Shown: positions 12,501 through 26,500, counted from the stretch's first letter. The stretch: 64,000 bases of DNA from Misgurnus anguillicaudatus (GCF_027580225.2 NC_073358.2:29848501-29912500), one strand, 5' to 3'. Made by a program: numbers and translations. The notes: generated by a model from the sequence alone, not told the origin.

Positions 12501-15500
12501 TGTAGAATGTAAAATTGCGTCACGTAGCCTGGTAAGGCAAGCTGCACACCAGCATTAAATATTAAAGACGAACATCTAAACACAACATATGCGGGTGACT
12601 AGTCTTTCCTGCAGTTTCCATTCTTGATAACGTAAAAATGAAAATGTTTTTTTTTACTGTGTCCTTCAACAAGGTTTTCAATTTGTGCAAGCAAAAGATC
12701 CTCTTGCACCTCTTTGAACATGACAACCAAATGACCTTCTTTCTCAGAGTCTCTGTGCGGCCACGATCAGCTGATCTGTGCCAATCTGGAGGAGAAAATG
12801 CACATCTATGCCGAGCTGTCAATCATGGCTGGCCAGCGTGAGGCGGGACCAGAGCCCAGACTGCTTGTACGGCCCAGTACTGAAGATATTCCTCAGGCTG
12901 CTGTGCTACTTAATGCAGCGCTTAAAGAGGGTGAGAATCAGCTGGCACATGCATACCCAGCACCTCATTCACAGACACACACACATGCACGTGTCTGTGT
13001 TCAAAATTGTTCCATTAAAGCCACAATGTGTGATAAAATAGAATAAAAACTTGCACCTTTTGCAGGTGTGTACCTACATTTTCCCAAAATTTTCCAAGGA
13101 TTTATAAATCCACATAAATTCTTTTTTTAAATAATAGCTCAGCCCTTGTTATTGTCACCTATCAATGAAGTAATATCCGCGCTATCCTCAGTTTCTGTTG
13201 CGCCTTGCAGCTAATTCATTATGATGGCAAAAAACGATGTGATCAAACATACAGGTTAAATTATTACCTCATCCATGAACATGAATAATGGACATACTGA
13301 ATTTATTTAACAATAGTACCATCTTCTTTACATTGTGTTGAATACAAGTACAGTAATATTTTTAGTTAGTAATATCTTGCTGTCTCTTTTTCTCTTTATT
13401 AGCGGAGAACTTGAAAGCAGCTCTCTCATCCCACTGCGCCATTATAGAGGAGCAGATCCAACATGAACCCTGTACATCTCCCTCCTCACCGCTGTCTGAG
13501 CCTCAGAGCCCTCTGGCCGACACCTCACGGTGTGAGGAGGAGGAGCGGAGAGGAGAAGGTGGTGTGGAGACAGAAGCCATTATTCACAGCATAGTCGCTG
13601 ACGAACATTTAGACTTGAAGGTAAATGTGCTGTAAATGTTGCTTTTACAAGCTCATGTAGCAATAAAACATTCATTATTAACATAGTGACTTAGTTCAAT
13701 AATAATGCTTTAAAAAGTTTAGTAGGCTAACTGTGGTACTATAATTTTATGAATAGAAATAAAGAAATATTGAATGTTTTACTATATTAATGATTTAAAC
13801 TGTAGTCTTACCCAAAAGGCCACGTTCAGCGTGTGCGGTACGATCTCCAAGCGCCACATGAATAATTCACATTATTTTTCCACTATCACATCTCATCCTT
13901 TATGTTACTAAGTATTAATGAGCTTGAAATAAGAGTCCATTTCGCAGCCTCATGGGTCCAGTTTCATTAAAAATAAAAGCTAAGAATTAGGCCTTCATTT
14001 TCTTGGATGTCTTTTCTGCTGTCGCTGGCGTCTGGCGGCATGCTGTACAGTACGTTATGCTAAATTGGTTATTGTGCTGCTGACATTGGCAAAAGCTTAC
14101 AGAAAGAGATTATCAATATTTAAAAGCAACAATCATTTGTTTGTCCTTTTTAACAATTTATTGAAAACCGCCTTTCAGGTGACTTTCAGATATTTCGCTT
14201 CGATTTTAAGTTTTAGATATTTATTATACATTTATACCCAGATATTTTTGCGTATGGTTCAGCTTTGCAATGCTAATTTTGGCTATGTAACAGTTTAACT
14301 GATATACCTTTTGTAAAAATATGACAAACAAAAATAGTTGTGTCCACCAGATGGTGCTGTACACCTAATAATGACTGAACATAAATCTTACCTTAAAGGA
14401 ATAGTCAATTTTCTTAAAAGAAAAATCCAGATAATTTACTCACCACCATATCATCCAAAATGTTGATGTGTTTCTTTGTTCAGTCGAGAAGAAATTATGT
14501 TTTTTGAGGAAAACATTGCAGGATTTTTCTCATTTTAATGGACTTTAATGGACCCCAACACTTAACACTTAACTCAACACATAACAGTTTTTTTCTGAAA
14601 CGATTGTTATTTTTGACAAGAAAAAAAATCCATTAAAGTCCATTAAAATGAGAAAAATCCTGCAATGTTTTCCTTAAAAAACATAATTTCTTCTGGACTG
14701 AACAAAGAAAGACATCAACATTTTGGATGACATGGTGATGAGTAAATTATCTGGATTTTTCTTTTAAGAAAATGGACTAATCCTTTAAGAGGGCAGACTT
14801 GTTTTCTGCTGATTTTGACACAAAATATGTATTTATGGCAACTTTCTTCTCATTGACACTTCAACACTAACATCTCAAACTGTACTTATATTGATTCTCT
14901 AAGTGATTCGCACTTTTCAGTCTAGGGCAATGTTTAATGGACCTAGGAAACTGACAAAAATAAAACACAGTGAAAGCAGTGAAACAGCAACCAATATAAC
15001 TGGCATATGAGAGTTTTTGGTGGCCCTTCTCAATTTCTTTTTTATTATTATTATTTTTTGTTGTTGAGAAAATCAATACGCACGCCTTAATGTAAAGTAG
15101 ACCCAACGTATGCACTTTCATTTCACAGTAAAGGAGGAAGCCGATGTCTGCCAAGAACATAAACGAAACATATTGATCAGTTCAGTAGTCAAGAAGATAT
15201 TGTATTGGAGTCATCAACAGGATGTAGAATTTGACACAAACGAAAGCGAGGCGGTTTTGCTTTGCTATTTTTATTGCTTTTGTTTATGATGTTTTCTTTG
15301 CTCAATGCAGGTGAGTCAGAGTGTCCAGAGTTTGACTCAGCTGCTGTACAGTCTACAGGTGAGCTCACCTCTGTCACACAATCTTACACAAACTGGAAGA
15401 ATAATTATAATGGACAGACTGAGTCTGTTTACATCAGACACACACGTACGGTACAAGCACGCATCATGACTCACTTGTAATAGCTCTGTCTAAGGCTTAG

Positions 15501-18500
15501 GTTTCACATTGCCTAAGCGTCTCCACCAATTATGTGGTCTTATATAATACATATGGCCCTGATGCGTAATAGGAGGCTTTGTAATGCAGGTGTAATAAAT
15601 TTCACACCTGCAAAAAACTTGTTGCATTTCTTTTGAAACAGTGTTTAAAAACAGCAGTGGCATTTTCAAGCTACTCCAGATACCTTTGACAGAAGGAACC
15701 ATTTAGGTTTTGTTTGTTTTTATGATAAAAATAATCATTTTAAGTCCTTTACAAGTAGTTTAAATGGAAACTGCCTAACTAAAATATCTGCCTCATTTAT
15801 GTTTAATCTTAAAACAGTTGAAATTAACATAATTCATTACAGCTGCAATCCAAAACAAACAAAATGTAAAACCTTTTAAAGGTGCAGTGTGTAAATTTTA
15901 GGAGGATCTATTGACAGAAATGCAATGTACACTAAAAAAAAATTATTAATTGAATTTAATAAATTTTTTAAGGTAAGTGGTTGCAATCAATTTATTTAAG
16001 CTACATTTAAACAAAAAAGATTAGTAAAGTAAAATAAAATATAAAACTTTTGTTTAAATGTAGCTTAAATAAATTGATTGCAACCACTTACCTTAAAAAA
16101 ATTATTAAATTCAATTAATAATCATTTTTTTCAGTGTAATTACTATATTTTTAGTGCTGTATATAAAGACCTTACATAATGAACTGCATTGTTTTTATTA
16201 CCTTAGAATAAGCGGGTTTTTATATCGGCATACACCGCGGGTCTCTTTACATTGAAGTTGATATTTTGCACCGCCATGTTTTTACAGAATCCCCAAATGG
16301 ACAAACTGCTCTACAGAGCTTGCATCGTCACTTTTTTTATTCAGAATGTGTGTTAGCATTTAGCCTAGCCCCATTCATTCCTTACCGTGGGTTCACACCA
16401 GCCGCGTTTGAGGCGTCAAATTTGCGTTTACCGTGCCTAGTTTGTCGCTTGAACAGTTGAACAGAGTTAACTCGCTTCATTCACGCGTGAAAGCTGTGCG
16501 TGAAATTCTAGTCATCTTGACATTCAGGCGGAAATTCGTGTCATGGGAGGGGCTTCTGCGACTTCGCTCGCTTTCTGTAATCACGTCACTACTAGAGCAA
16601 GCTCCTGACTGGTTAACGCGGTGCGTTTTTCGCCAAAGTTCACATTTTTCAACTCATGCATTTGCCGTGGCAACACTCAATTCGCGGCATTCGCGCGAAC
16701 TAGACACGTGAATGAGGCGGAATCGCGTTTACCGCGCCATGCTAAGTGCCTTATTCGCGCCGCAAGACCTCCAGACACACATTGACTTAACATTGAAATC
16801 ACTCGCGCTTGACACCTCTACCGCAGCTGGTGTAAACACAGCATTAGGATCCAAACAGGGATGAATTTAGAAGCCACCAAACACTTCCATGTTTTCTCTA
16901 TTTAAAGACTGTTACATGAGTAGTTACACAAGTATGGTGGCACAAAATAAAATTTGGGAATTTTTTTAGCGGAAGTGCTGCAAACTAAGTGCTTTTCCGC
17001 TGATACAATATAGTTCTCATTTTTTATCCGCTTAAAAAATCGCTAAGTTTTATTTTGTGGAATTCACAATCACTCCACTAAATGCTGCTAAAATACACAC
17101 ATCCCCTTTGAATTAAAAAAATCCAAAAGCTACAGATAGCTGCTTTAAGTCACTGTAGATTCAAAGATGCAGATGCATTTCATGCACAGAGCTTGTGTAA
17201 GTTATTACATTACTTGCAAAACAGGGCAGATGATTTGAAAAAGGCAGTCACCTGGCAACAGTTTAGCCGGGAATGTTTACCACACTCCTGCTAATTCTAG
17301 AGAATAAGAGTCATTGTCTGCTGTGATCAAAGACACCTTACCTTTGATCTCCTTTACAGTCTACAGGCCGCGGTCACCATCCAAGACAGTTGCTATGAAG
17401 TTCAGAAACTCCTCCTTCTGTTATCAAGCCCAGCCCCTAATCCCCGCCCATTTCCTATTGTTCGCGGCAACCTGGCCCTGCAGGAGCAGGAGCGCCAGAG
17501 GGAGGTGGAGCGTCGGCGGGAGGAGCTGGCAGACGTGGCACGTCTGCGGGACACCCTGGCGCGGGAACGCCAGCAGTGGGAGCGGGAATGCCAGGCGCGG
17601 GAAGTTCAACAGTGGGAGATGGAGGCGGCATTGGAGGGGAGGGAGTTCTTATGCCACCTAGAGGAGCGGAGGTTACAGAGCGAGCGACAGGAACTCCAAG
17701 AGCAGCTGCAGGAGTACCAGCAAAGCCTGGAGAGGCTGAGAGAAGGTCAGAAGAGCGTAGAGAAGGAGAAGGAAAGGCTGGATGCCCAGCGCAGACTGTT
17801 GGAGAGTCTGGAGCCTGAATCTAAGCCTGATCTGGTCATACCACTGGATGGGCAGCAGACACAGGTGTGTGTAATGTGTATGGGTGGGATTGTGTGCCAC
17901 ACGGTGGCGGTCTTTGATGTTGTTTCTTGACAAGAATGATGTGCAATTTATTTTGTGCTCATCACATACAATTTACAGATTTAGCACAAGAAAATAGGTA
18001 CTACAATAAAGATTGTAGTGGATTTGGCTCAATATTTAAAGAGTTTACATTCAAAAGCTGCTGAACGCCACTTCCATCAAAAATGAGATAATGACACTAG
18101 CTAAAGGCTAATCCAATAGTTTCGCTTCAAACTCGCCTAATCCCGGCCTCCCGGCAGAATCCGGTCAATGTCAATCAATCTGAAGAAGTCTCTATATGCC
18201 GGCCCCACACCCCTGTCCCGTGACAGTTTTTGCAGCATCCCTATTGCCTCACTCTCTGTGGGTACATCTATCCCAGTTAAAGAGGGGGAGTACTCTGGCT
18301 TCAGGCTAATTTCCTGAGCTCGAGCCCTCCCCTTGGACAGCACGTCAAATATGCTTTATCCTATTAATTATATGTTAATGCAGACTTATGAAATTAATAT
18401 ATTTATAGGATATTGACCGAATTTTCGATCCTTTAACCTTTCTTTAGAGAGGACATTAATGAGTCACTGGAGAGAGATAGGATGGGATTGGGAAACAACC

Positions 18501-20517
18501 ATGGATCACATTCAAACTTGGGTCCCTTGTCAGTAGGGGAGAGCGGGGCACAACCTAACACTTTTTGGTTTTGGCTCAATCATTCAAAAAATATTTGAGT
18601 TTGATTTAATTATATTTTTACACAAGCAACACACACATCTCTGCTACAAATGAACATTTGAAGTTTGTTTCTAGTAATTATCATTCTTGGACAATTACAC
18701 CAAACATGACAGAAGTGCAAACGTTACAACTTACCACATAGGTGGAGTTAATTGTTACAGGTAGGGGTTAGTTGTACCACTTGCTAAAATTAAGTTTGCA
18801 GGCAAATATTTCAATACTATTTTGTTTATATACTTGAAATGGATATTGTTTATATATATGTCTATAATAGACAGGTATTCACACTGTATTCATTCATCCA
18901 GCCCTTTTCTAACAATACTTAAATAATGAATGGATACAAATGTCTAAATAATTATGTGAGAAAAGCAGCACAATTATGACTTTTTTTTTTATATGTGACC
19001 CAGTCTGTAATAACCATACTACAGTATCAAATTCTGAGATAATGAGCATCAAAGTCTAATTTTAGCCATTCATTTCATTGTGATTTTTAATCTTTGACAT
19101 GACCTTATTCAATCAATATTGAAGATATGAACAAGAAATACATTTGACACACGATTTTTGATAAGACAGGCACATTTATTTTGTTGGCAGCCGGCAATCA
19201 TTCGTTTGTAGCCTATTTAAAACAACTGCCAGAATTACGCTAACGCTAGCGGTTTTCATATTGTAAGTACTGAGGGGTTAGTTGTAACACAGCGTTACAA
19301 TTAACCCCACTGGGTCAAAATATTTTCAAGCCCACCAAAAAGTTGCTAAGAGCTGCAGACATATTTCAAAACAATGCTGTGTTTTAGTCAACAAGACTCT
19401 GATTAATATGACATTGCATTGAATTTGGTATCTTACAAACCCAACTTAGAAACCGAAAAAACATATGATGAAAAAATGTACTTACAGGCCACCAAAACAC
19501 TCGTTCATCAATAACTCTCTGAAAAAACATTATACATTCCCAATAATTTTCGGGAGATCATCTTTTGACAGCATGGAATCAATATGGAAAAAACGAATTG
19601 CTCAACCCTGTGCAACAATGTAAACAGTCCGTGTTACAACTAACCCCGCATTAGTTTTTGCCCTGCGCACCCCTACTTGGTCCTGAATACAACACGAGTG
19701 TGGCATTGACATGGATCACAGCGCCCCCTAACGTGTGGTTCATTTTCTTCTTTTTTTAATTTTAACCCCTTAAAATTCCAGTGTACTGTGGGAGGGACAC
19801 TGCATTATTTAACAGAAAACTTCATCAAATAAAAACACTCAAAAACAAAAGCTAAACATGGCACATATCTTTGAAAAGCTGAAATTCTTGTGATTCGAAT
19901 GATGTAAACCGTTTTAAAATACAATCAACACAGCAGGTACAATTTTTGTCCTTTTTATGCATTTTTTTAAAGACTTTTTCAGGAATGCTAAGGTTAATTC
20001 TGACTTTTATCATTTGCAATGTTTGCATATTTACAGATTTTGTGACGAAGTGGATTTAGGGTTTTGCAGTGAAAGACAGTAAAATTTGTTAAATACCATA
20101 AAAATCCCATTAATTAGTGAACTTCAATAAAAGAGCCTGATATAAAAATGCTCATTTACAAGAATACATGTTAGACGCACTTAGAGGGTTTTGCATCTGA
20201 ACATTTTTTAATTGATAAAATTTACCGAATGGACCAAACCTATACTCCTTACATTACCATTATTCATTTATATAGTGAACCTTTCACAATTCAGATAGAT
20301 AATATATTAAAAGTAGTATTGTGACGATTGGCTCTTTTTACAAGGTGGGACTTCTATCTGTACAGCAGCCAAATTGAGCACTGCACTTTTCCCCCTTCAT
20401 GCAGTAGTAAAAGCACTGTCTTGTTAATTTATAGTTCGATTAATTTATAGCTTTCCGATCAGCAATCCAAGATCATTTGTACATCCTGATGAACCTCCAC
20501 TGTTGTGTCTACACTAT

Positions 20518-20557
<40 letters not shown>

Positions 20558-23500
20558 CTTGTGCATTACCTGTGGTGGGTTGTGTGTGTCTTTGTTTTGC
20601 TTTGGGGTCTTTGTAGTGTGTGCATATACACATATGTGCATTCTCTCTATATCTATTTATGTATGTTTCAAATATTCCTAAAACCTTTTGCTGTAGGCAG
20701 GTCATAAAGCACACCGTGTGTCTGGAGACACAGCTGTCTTCTAAACATTGAAATATCTATTTTCCTCATCTCGCCTTTACTCTATTGCCAAAACACCCAG
20801 GTAGTGATGTCATAGGGAAGCTTTCCCAAATCCTCTCTCATCTCACTTTGAAGATGAACCAAAACTGTCAGTTTTGAATTTAAGACAAATATATATTTTC
20901 CTACTTTTTCTCTTATCACATTCTTTTTGTGGTCTTTTGTTTTTCTTTTTGGTTTTTTTTTAAGTGCTATAATTGGGTCCCTAGTGCTTCTATCAACCTA
21001 GAAAACATGCAAAAGACCAACCCAGTAACTTAGTTTTGGTAAACCATTCATGTGAAAAAATAGGTCATTGTAATTTGGCTCCCCCTGTGATGTCAGAAGG
21101 GGATAATACCACCCCCTTAATCTGCACTTTTCAACCACGCCACTGCCATTTAATGCAGAGATCAGCTCATTTGCATTTTAAAGGACACACCCGAGGCGGC
21201 ACATTTTTGCTCACACCTACAGAGTGTCAATTTTGACATGTTATAATAGATGGTCTATATGATATTTTGAGCAAAAACTTCACATATGTACTCTGGAGAC
21301 CCCAAAGATTTATTTGACATCTTAAAAAGTCTTGTGAAATGTCCCATTTAAGCAATATCACATGAGCGGGAGTGTATGTGAGTCACTTACATTTCAGACA
21401 CAATATGGCCAGAATTTTGTAAATTTTTGCTTTGCCAATGAAAATAGTTTCAAAAGAAGCCAAATCAGAATCAACCATTATGGGTCACAGAATAAACTGA
21501 AATCCTGTCTTAAACCTAGTAAGATAAACTTGATGCCAATATTTAACCCTTCTAGTACTCTAATGATGCATTTACACCATCTGCGGTAGAGGTGGCAAAA
21601 CGCTATTTGCGCGTAGTTGGGTGCTTGAACATTTGAGTTTACTCGCTTCATTTGCGCATGAAAGCCACGCGCGAAATTCAAGTCATTTGAGACATCACGC
21701 TAAAATTTGCGTCATGGGAGAGGCTTCTGCGACTCTGCTGAGACTCCACCCGCTTCCTGTAATCACGTCACTACTACAGCAAGGTCCTGATTGGTTAACG
21801 TGGCACGGAAATCCGCAGAAGTTCAGATTTTTCAACTTTTCAACGTGGGCGACAGGCAAATAGCGTGTGTTTTCGCTATAAACGCGCCGCCCCTATCTGT
21901 CATCCGCATCGCCCCACGTGAGGACGCGTCTGATCACGTCTTTGCATTGACTTTGTATGTTATCTACTCGCGCAAATCGTTGAACTCGCGTCTGGTGTAA
22001 ACCCACAGTAAACGCAGCATTACACTAAATATCAGCACTCCTTGTCAAAGTCATATTAGATGTTCAGCTGTGTTTGCATTTTGTCTTTTTTTCCTGTATG
22101 TTACTGCTTTTAATTCTATATGTGCTTACTTTCTTCCTCCCTGTCTCTGTCACAGGATTACCATTTTTGGGGGGATGATTGGATTTAAGCAAGCCAGTCC
22201 TCCCAACAAATAAATAAAAATAGGGCAGAACCCCAAACACATCAGGTCCAAAGCTGTAATGTTGCCTTTCAAGCAAAGTCAAATCAGATGTGGCAAGCCA
22301 CTGATGTAGAAATCATTTCTTTCTTTGGCCTCTCGTACACAAAGAGGATTCGGCTGCGGTCAAACGTCTGTTTCATCCACACACATAAACAAAGCTGAGT
22401 CTCTGATTCATTACCTGGGATAATGAGAGCAAGTCATGGCTCATCAGTTTTAAGCCATGTCAGACGGTCTTAGCCTTTGCCTCCTGACCGCGTGCTAATA
22501 AACAAGATAATGATTAATGATAATTGAAAAGCCCCTACCGAAACAAAATAATTAAAAACAACTCTGTGTACTCAGTTCTCCAGGTCAGGGAAGTGATGCA
22601 TTATTTGCTTTAAACAGGACGGTTTAAAAATGACCAGAAAGTGTTCAAGGGCAATGGTGTCCGTCTGTCTGGTACTTGCTCTGTAGCATTGGCGGCACTA
22701 CATGCAGAGATGCAGCATTTATGAAAAGTAAACTTAACTCAGCATGTAAACCTCACTTGAATTTCTCTGTTTAAGTTTTATACAGCTCTGAAAACAATCT
22801 GTCATAAAAATTAAATCAAAGTCATATTTAATAATTTGTCACCCCAGTGGTTTTATTGTTATGAGCTTTGCAAATTCAAAGCAGCTTTCCCAATGCTACA
22901 GCATCGTCTGGTTAAATTCTCTCTTCATTTAGAAAACTGCTTAAATGCTTGCTGTACAGATTGCTTTTTAACACAACACTCCTCCTTGGTAGTGTTTTGC
23001 TTTTATCCACAGTGATTTATTTCAATCTAAGAAATCAACTTTTTTCTTGTAATATTATTGTGTGGATTCTCCTCAGAAGGCATTCGTGAAATGATGATGA
23101 CTATTTTTCTCAGTCACTATAAACCATCTAAGCTCTGACCTTTTGAGGAATATACTTGCATGTCTGCCTGTAAAACCCACACGCACAAATCCCACGCAAG
23201 GATTTAGTCAGTTCAATTTGGGTATTGTTACAGAACAGTGGTTTTGAGCCTTTCTGAAAGGGGTGAATAACTAAGTTTCAGCCTGGCCTTTAATACATAT
23301 ATGTAACAAAATGAAGATTCTTAGAAAGAGAGAAAAGAATAAGTTGATGCCTGACAGCAAAACAAATCATTGTCATAGACTTGTTCTGTTTTATCATTGA
23401 TCGTGGTTACGTTTTTGACACATAGTAAACTTATATGGCTATATAAGTTAAAAGACTTTGGGGCGGTTTTTCGGACAGGGATTAGACTAGTCCTAGACTA

Positions 23501-26500
23501 AAACATTTTTAAGAGCTGTCCTGAAAACCACTTTCACTGACATCTTAAAATACATCAGTGCCCTTTGTTTTGCCTCAAAATGCACACAAGTAATGTTTTT
23601 AGTAAGGCATGTTTGTTAAAACTAGTAATATTTCATAATTAAACTAAGTCCTAGTCCTGGATTAAGCTAATTCCTGTCCAGGAAACCACCCCTATATGAT
23701 AAATAAATACATCCTCTACTGAGTATTAAGTCAAAAAACATGAAGTAATGGAATGGGCTTTAAAATAACAGCACCATATGATGAGAAAATACCACAGATA
23801 ATTGTAACGTCCTGTGATGTATTTATTTATTTATAAATGGCGTCTTTGCAGCCTGACCGAACTGCTATTTATTTCGCTACAATGACACTAACATTATGAT
23901 TATACTAAGTCTGAGTTAGCAAACGTACATCAACACCTACTATGTTTACAACATTTCATTTATATCACAACATTAAGTATTTACTAAGTCATACATTCAG
24001 ACTATCTCTTACCATTTGTACGTTAGATTAACTTCATCCACGACGATACCCATTACGTTGGCTTGAAAAATATCGGAGCCTAGCATGTCCCTCCACTTCT
24101 TATTCAGCAGCCACGATTCCGGGCTTCCGAAAAGAAACTGACAACGATCACTAATTATAACTCGTGCACGCCGTGTTGCATCGCGGTGATACACATTTCA
24201 GTTGTTTCTTTAACTTGGTCCTTTATAAGTGCGACCAAAGGAGAAACAACAATGACAATAGGGTTTTCATGTCCCGTCTTCATAGCGACCATCGGAGCTA
24301 GCTGATAAATGAAACGTTTGCCGAATCCCGTAGAACGGACGGCAAAAACATCTTTCTGATCAACAAATGCCTTGATCGTGTTTCTCTATTCCTCTTTTAA
24401 AGTCAATGCTCTGCGGCAGCCTATTTCATTGTAAACAGATTCAACACACGCGCTCTTTGGTGATGTGGTTCATTACGTTACTGTTGATCATCTGTCCATC
24501 ATCGTATAAAGCCCGCCCTGATAATTTGACTGGTTCGATCAGCTTTGGGTCTAGCATAGAAGCTCCTCAACGGAGAAACCCCAGACCGATCTTCCCGTCC
24601 TCAAAATGTTGTGGGTGGGGCTAAGATCGGCTGGCACCCAGGCTATTTGTTACACATGCTACATGTAATTATTATAGTAATAACAGTTAATAATGCATAA
24701 TTACATGCAAATAACCCAAAACCAAACCCTAATCCTAACCCCAACCCTATAGTAAGTACATGTTGTTAATGATTATTACTTAGTACTTGTAAATGTATAA
24801 TTACTTAGTAAATGTACTTAGTAAATGTATAATTACACTGTAACAGTGAGACCGTAAAATGAAGTGTGTCCCAATGAGCATTACAGTTTTTGTTAAAGTA
24901 ATTGGCAATGTTAGTTAATGGCAATACAATTGTTTATGTTAGTTCACTGTGCATCAGCTAATGTTAATAGTTACAACCTTTAGAAGTATTGTTTATTGTT
25001 ATTGCATGTTAACTAAAGCATTAATTAATGTTAATAAATAAAACTATTGTGGACACTCCACTTTTATTAAAAATAGGCTCATTTTCCAGCTCCCCTAGAG
25101 TTAAACATTTGATTTTTTTACCGTTTTGGAATCCATTTAGCTGATCCCGGTCTGGTGGTATCACTTTTAGCATAGCTTAGCATAATCCATTGAATCTGAT
25201 TAGACCATTAGCATCGCCCTAAAAAATAACCAAAGAGTTTTGATATTTTTCCTATTTTAAACTTGACTCTTCTGTAGTTACATTGTGTACTAAGACTGAC
25301 GGAAAACTAAAAGTTGTGATTTTCTAGGCCAATAATAGCTAGGAACTATACCCTCATTCTGGCGTAATAAACAAGGACTTTGGCTGCAGCATAGTTCCTA
25401 GCCACATCGGCCTAGAAATTCGCAACTTTAAATTTTTGTAGCCTGGGGTTTATAAACGGTCTAGATAAGTTATGTTGTGTACAGTACCGGTAGATATGTG
25501 AGTGACACACATCTTCTCCTTCATCTTGCAGGATGGCAGTCACCTGGGAGGCGAGCATGAGCATGGATCCATTTTTGTGAATGAGGCAGCGTTTACGTCT
25601 CCATCACTAAACAACAGACACATCCATCTTCATCATCCACACCGTCATCATCAAACATCCCATCTGCACTCAGGATCTTTAGGATATACAGACTCTCCCA
25701 GCACTCAGAACAGTCTCAATTCACTGCTGGCACGATCCAATCACAGACGCAGCTCTGTTGGAGTATCAGAGGACAGCTGGACCGGAGGCATAATGTACTC
25801 AGCCTCGCTAAGAAGTCAAGGCACAGAGAGCCCAAACAATGGTAATATTATCATCCCAGTCACTGTGTACTGTACGTAATTTTTATTAGGTCATTATTGT
25901 GCACTTTATTTTGTCTCAATATTTTGTTTTGCTTGATTTTTTGCTACATGTCAAAGATACATACAGCATTTTGTCTTTATAGTGTGCCGATCAACTTGGA
26001 TTTGCATGAAGCAAAATACAAAGCAATAGTTTTCGGTTTAAAAATTATTTATTGAAATGTAGAAATGCAGAAGAGAGATTTGAGAGTAGAGGACTCTGTA
26101 TGCTTTCAAGTCGTGGTGCTGCATAAAGTCGAACAAACCTTTTATGACCTTTTAGGAAATAGAGAGATGACTAAAACGTTTTGAGAAGGGTCCCCTTTGA
26201 TGGCCTCAGAAGAACCATTTTGGTTCCCTAAAGAACAATTTAGTCAAATCCTTAAAAGTACCATTTCTTTCTTACTTAAATAATGGTTCTTCTGTGGCAT
26301 TGGTTAGCACTTTTATTTTTAAGAGACTCTGATTTTAGGGGTTTGTAGGATGAAATATGTGAGCCAGCCCAGTGCTGTGTAAATCTTCATGCCTGTATTA
26401 GCTACTGATACCACTGAATTAATCTCACCTGAACGTATTTGATAAATTTGCCATTAATATTTTATTATTTTATGGTGAAAACTTTTCAATGAGGAAAAAA

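Larger units (their letters stand above)
15876..17112. mobile_element. family B element carrying nested insertions
   Basis: The left end TTAAAGGTGCAGTGTGTAAA matches 11009, and the right end near 17075-17110 keeps GCTGCTAAAATACACAC with a degraded TTAA. Between them lie a TA-flanked palindrome (15930-16136), the family D segment (about 16350-17040) and, inside D, a family C element (16385-16843). Confidence 0.75.

Noticed and set aside
17360..17366. Acceptor at TTTACAG|TCTACAGG for exon 20
   Set aside because: It would shift the frame relative to exon 19; the acceptor seven bases later keeps it.
17314..17818. Open frames of 80-115 codons overlapping the coiled-coil exon
   Set aside because: They are alternative frames of a GC-rich exon whose true frame matches ARHGEF28 and joins exons 19 and 21.
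20459..20714. Open frames around 20.5 kb rich in Cys/Val or Thr/His
   Set aside because: Produced by the TG/CA microsatellite read on both strands; no other coding signal.
24724..24740. True telomeric sequence
   Set aside because: Only two or three imperfect CCTAACC units, in a repeat context far from any chromosome-end array.
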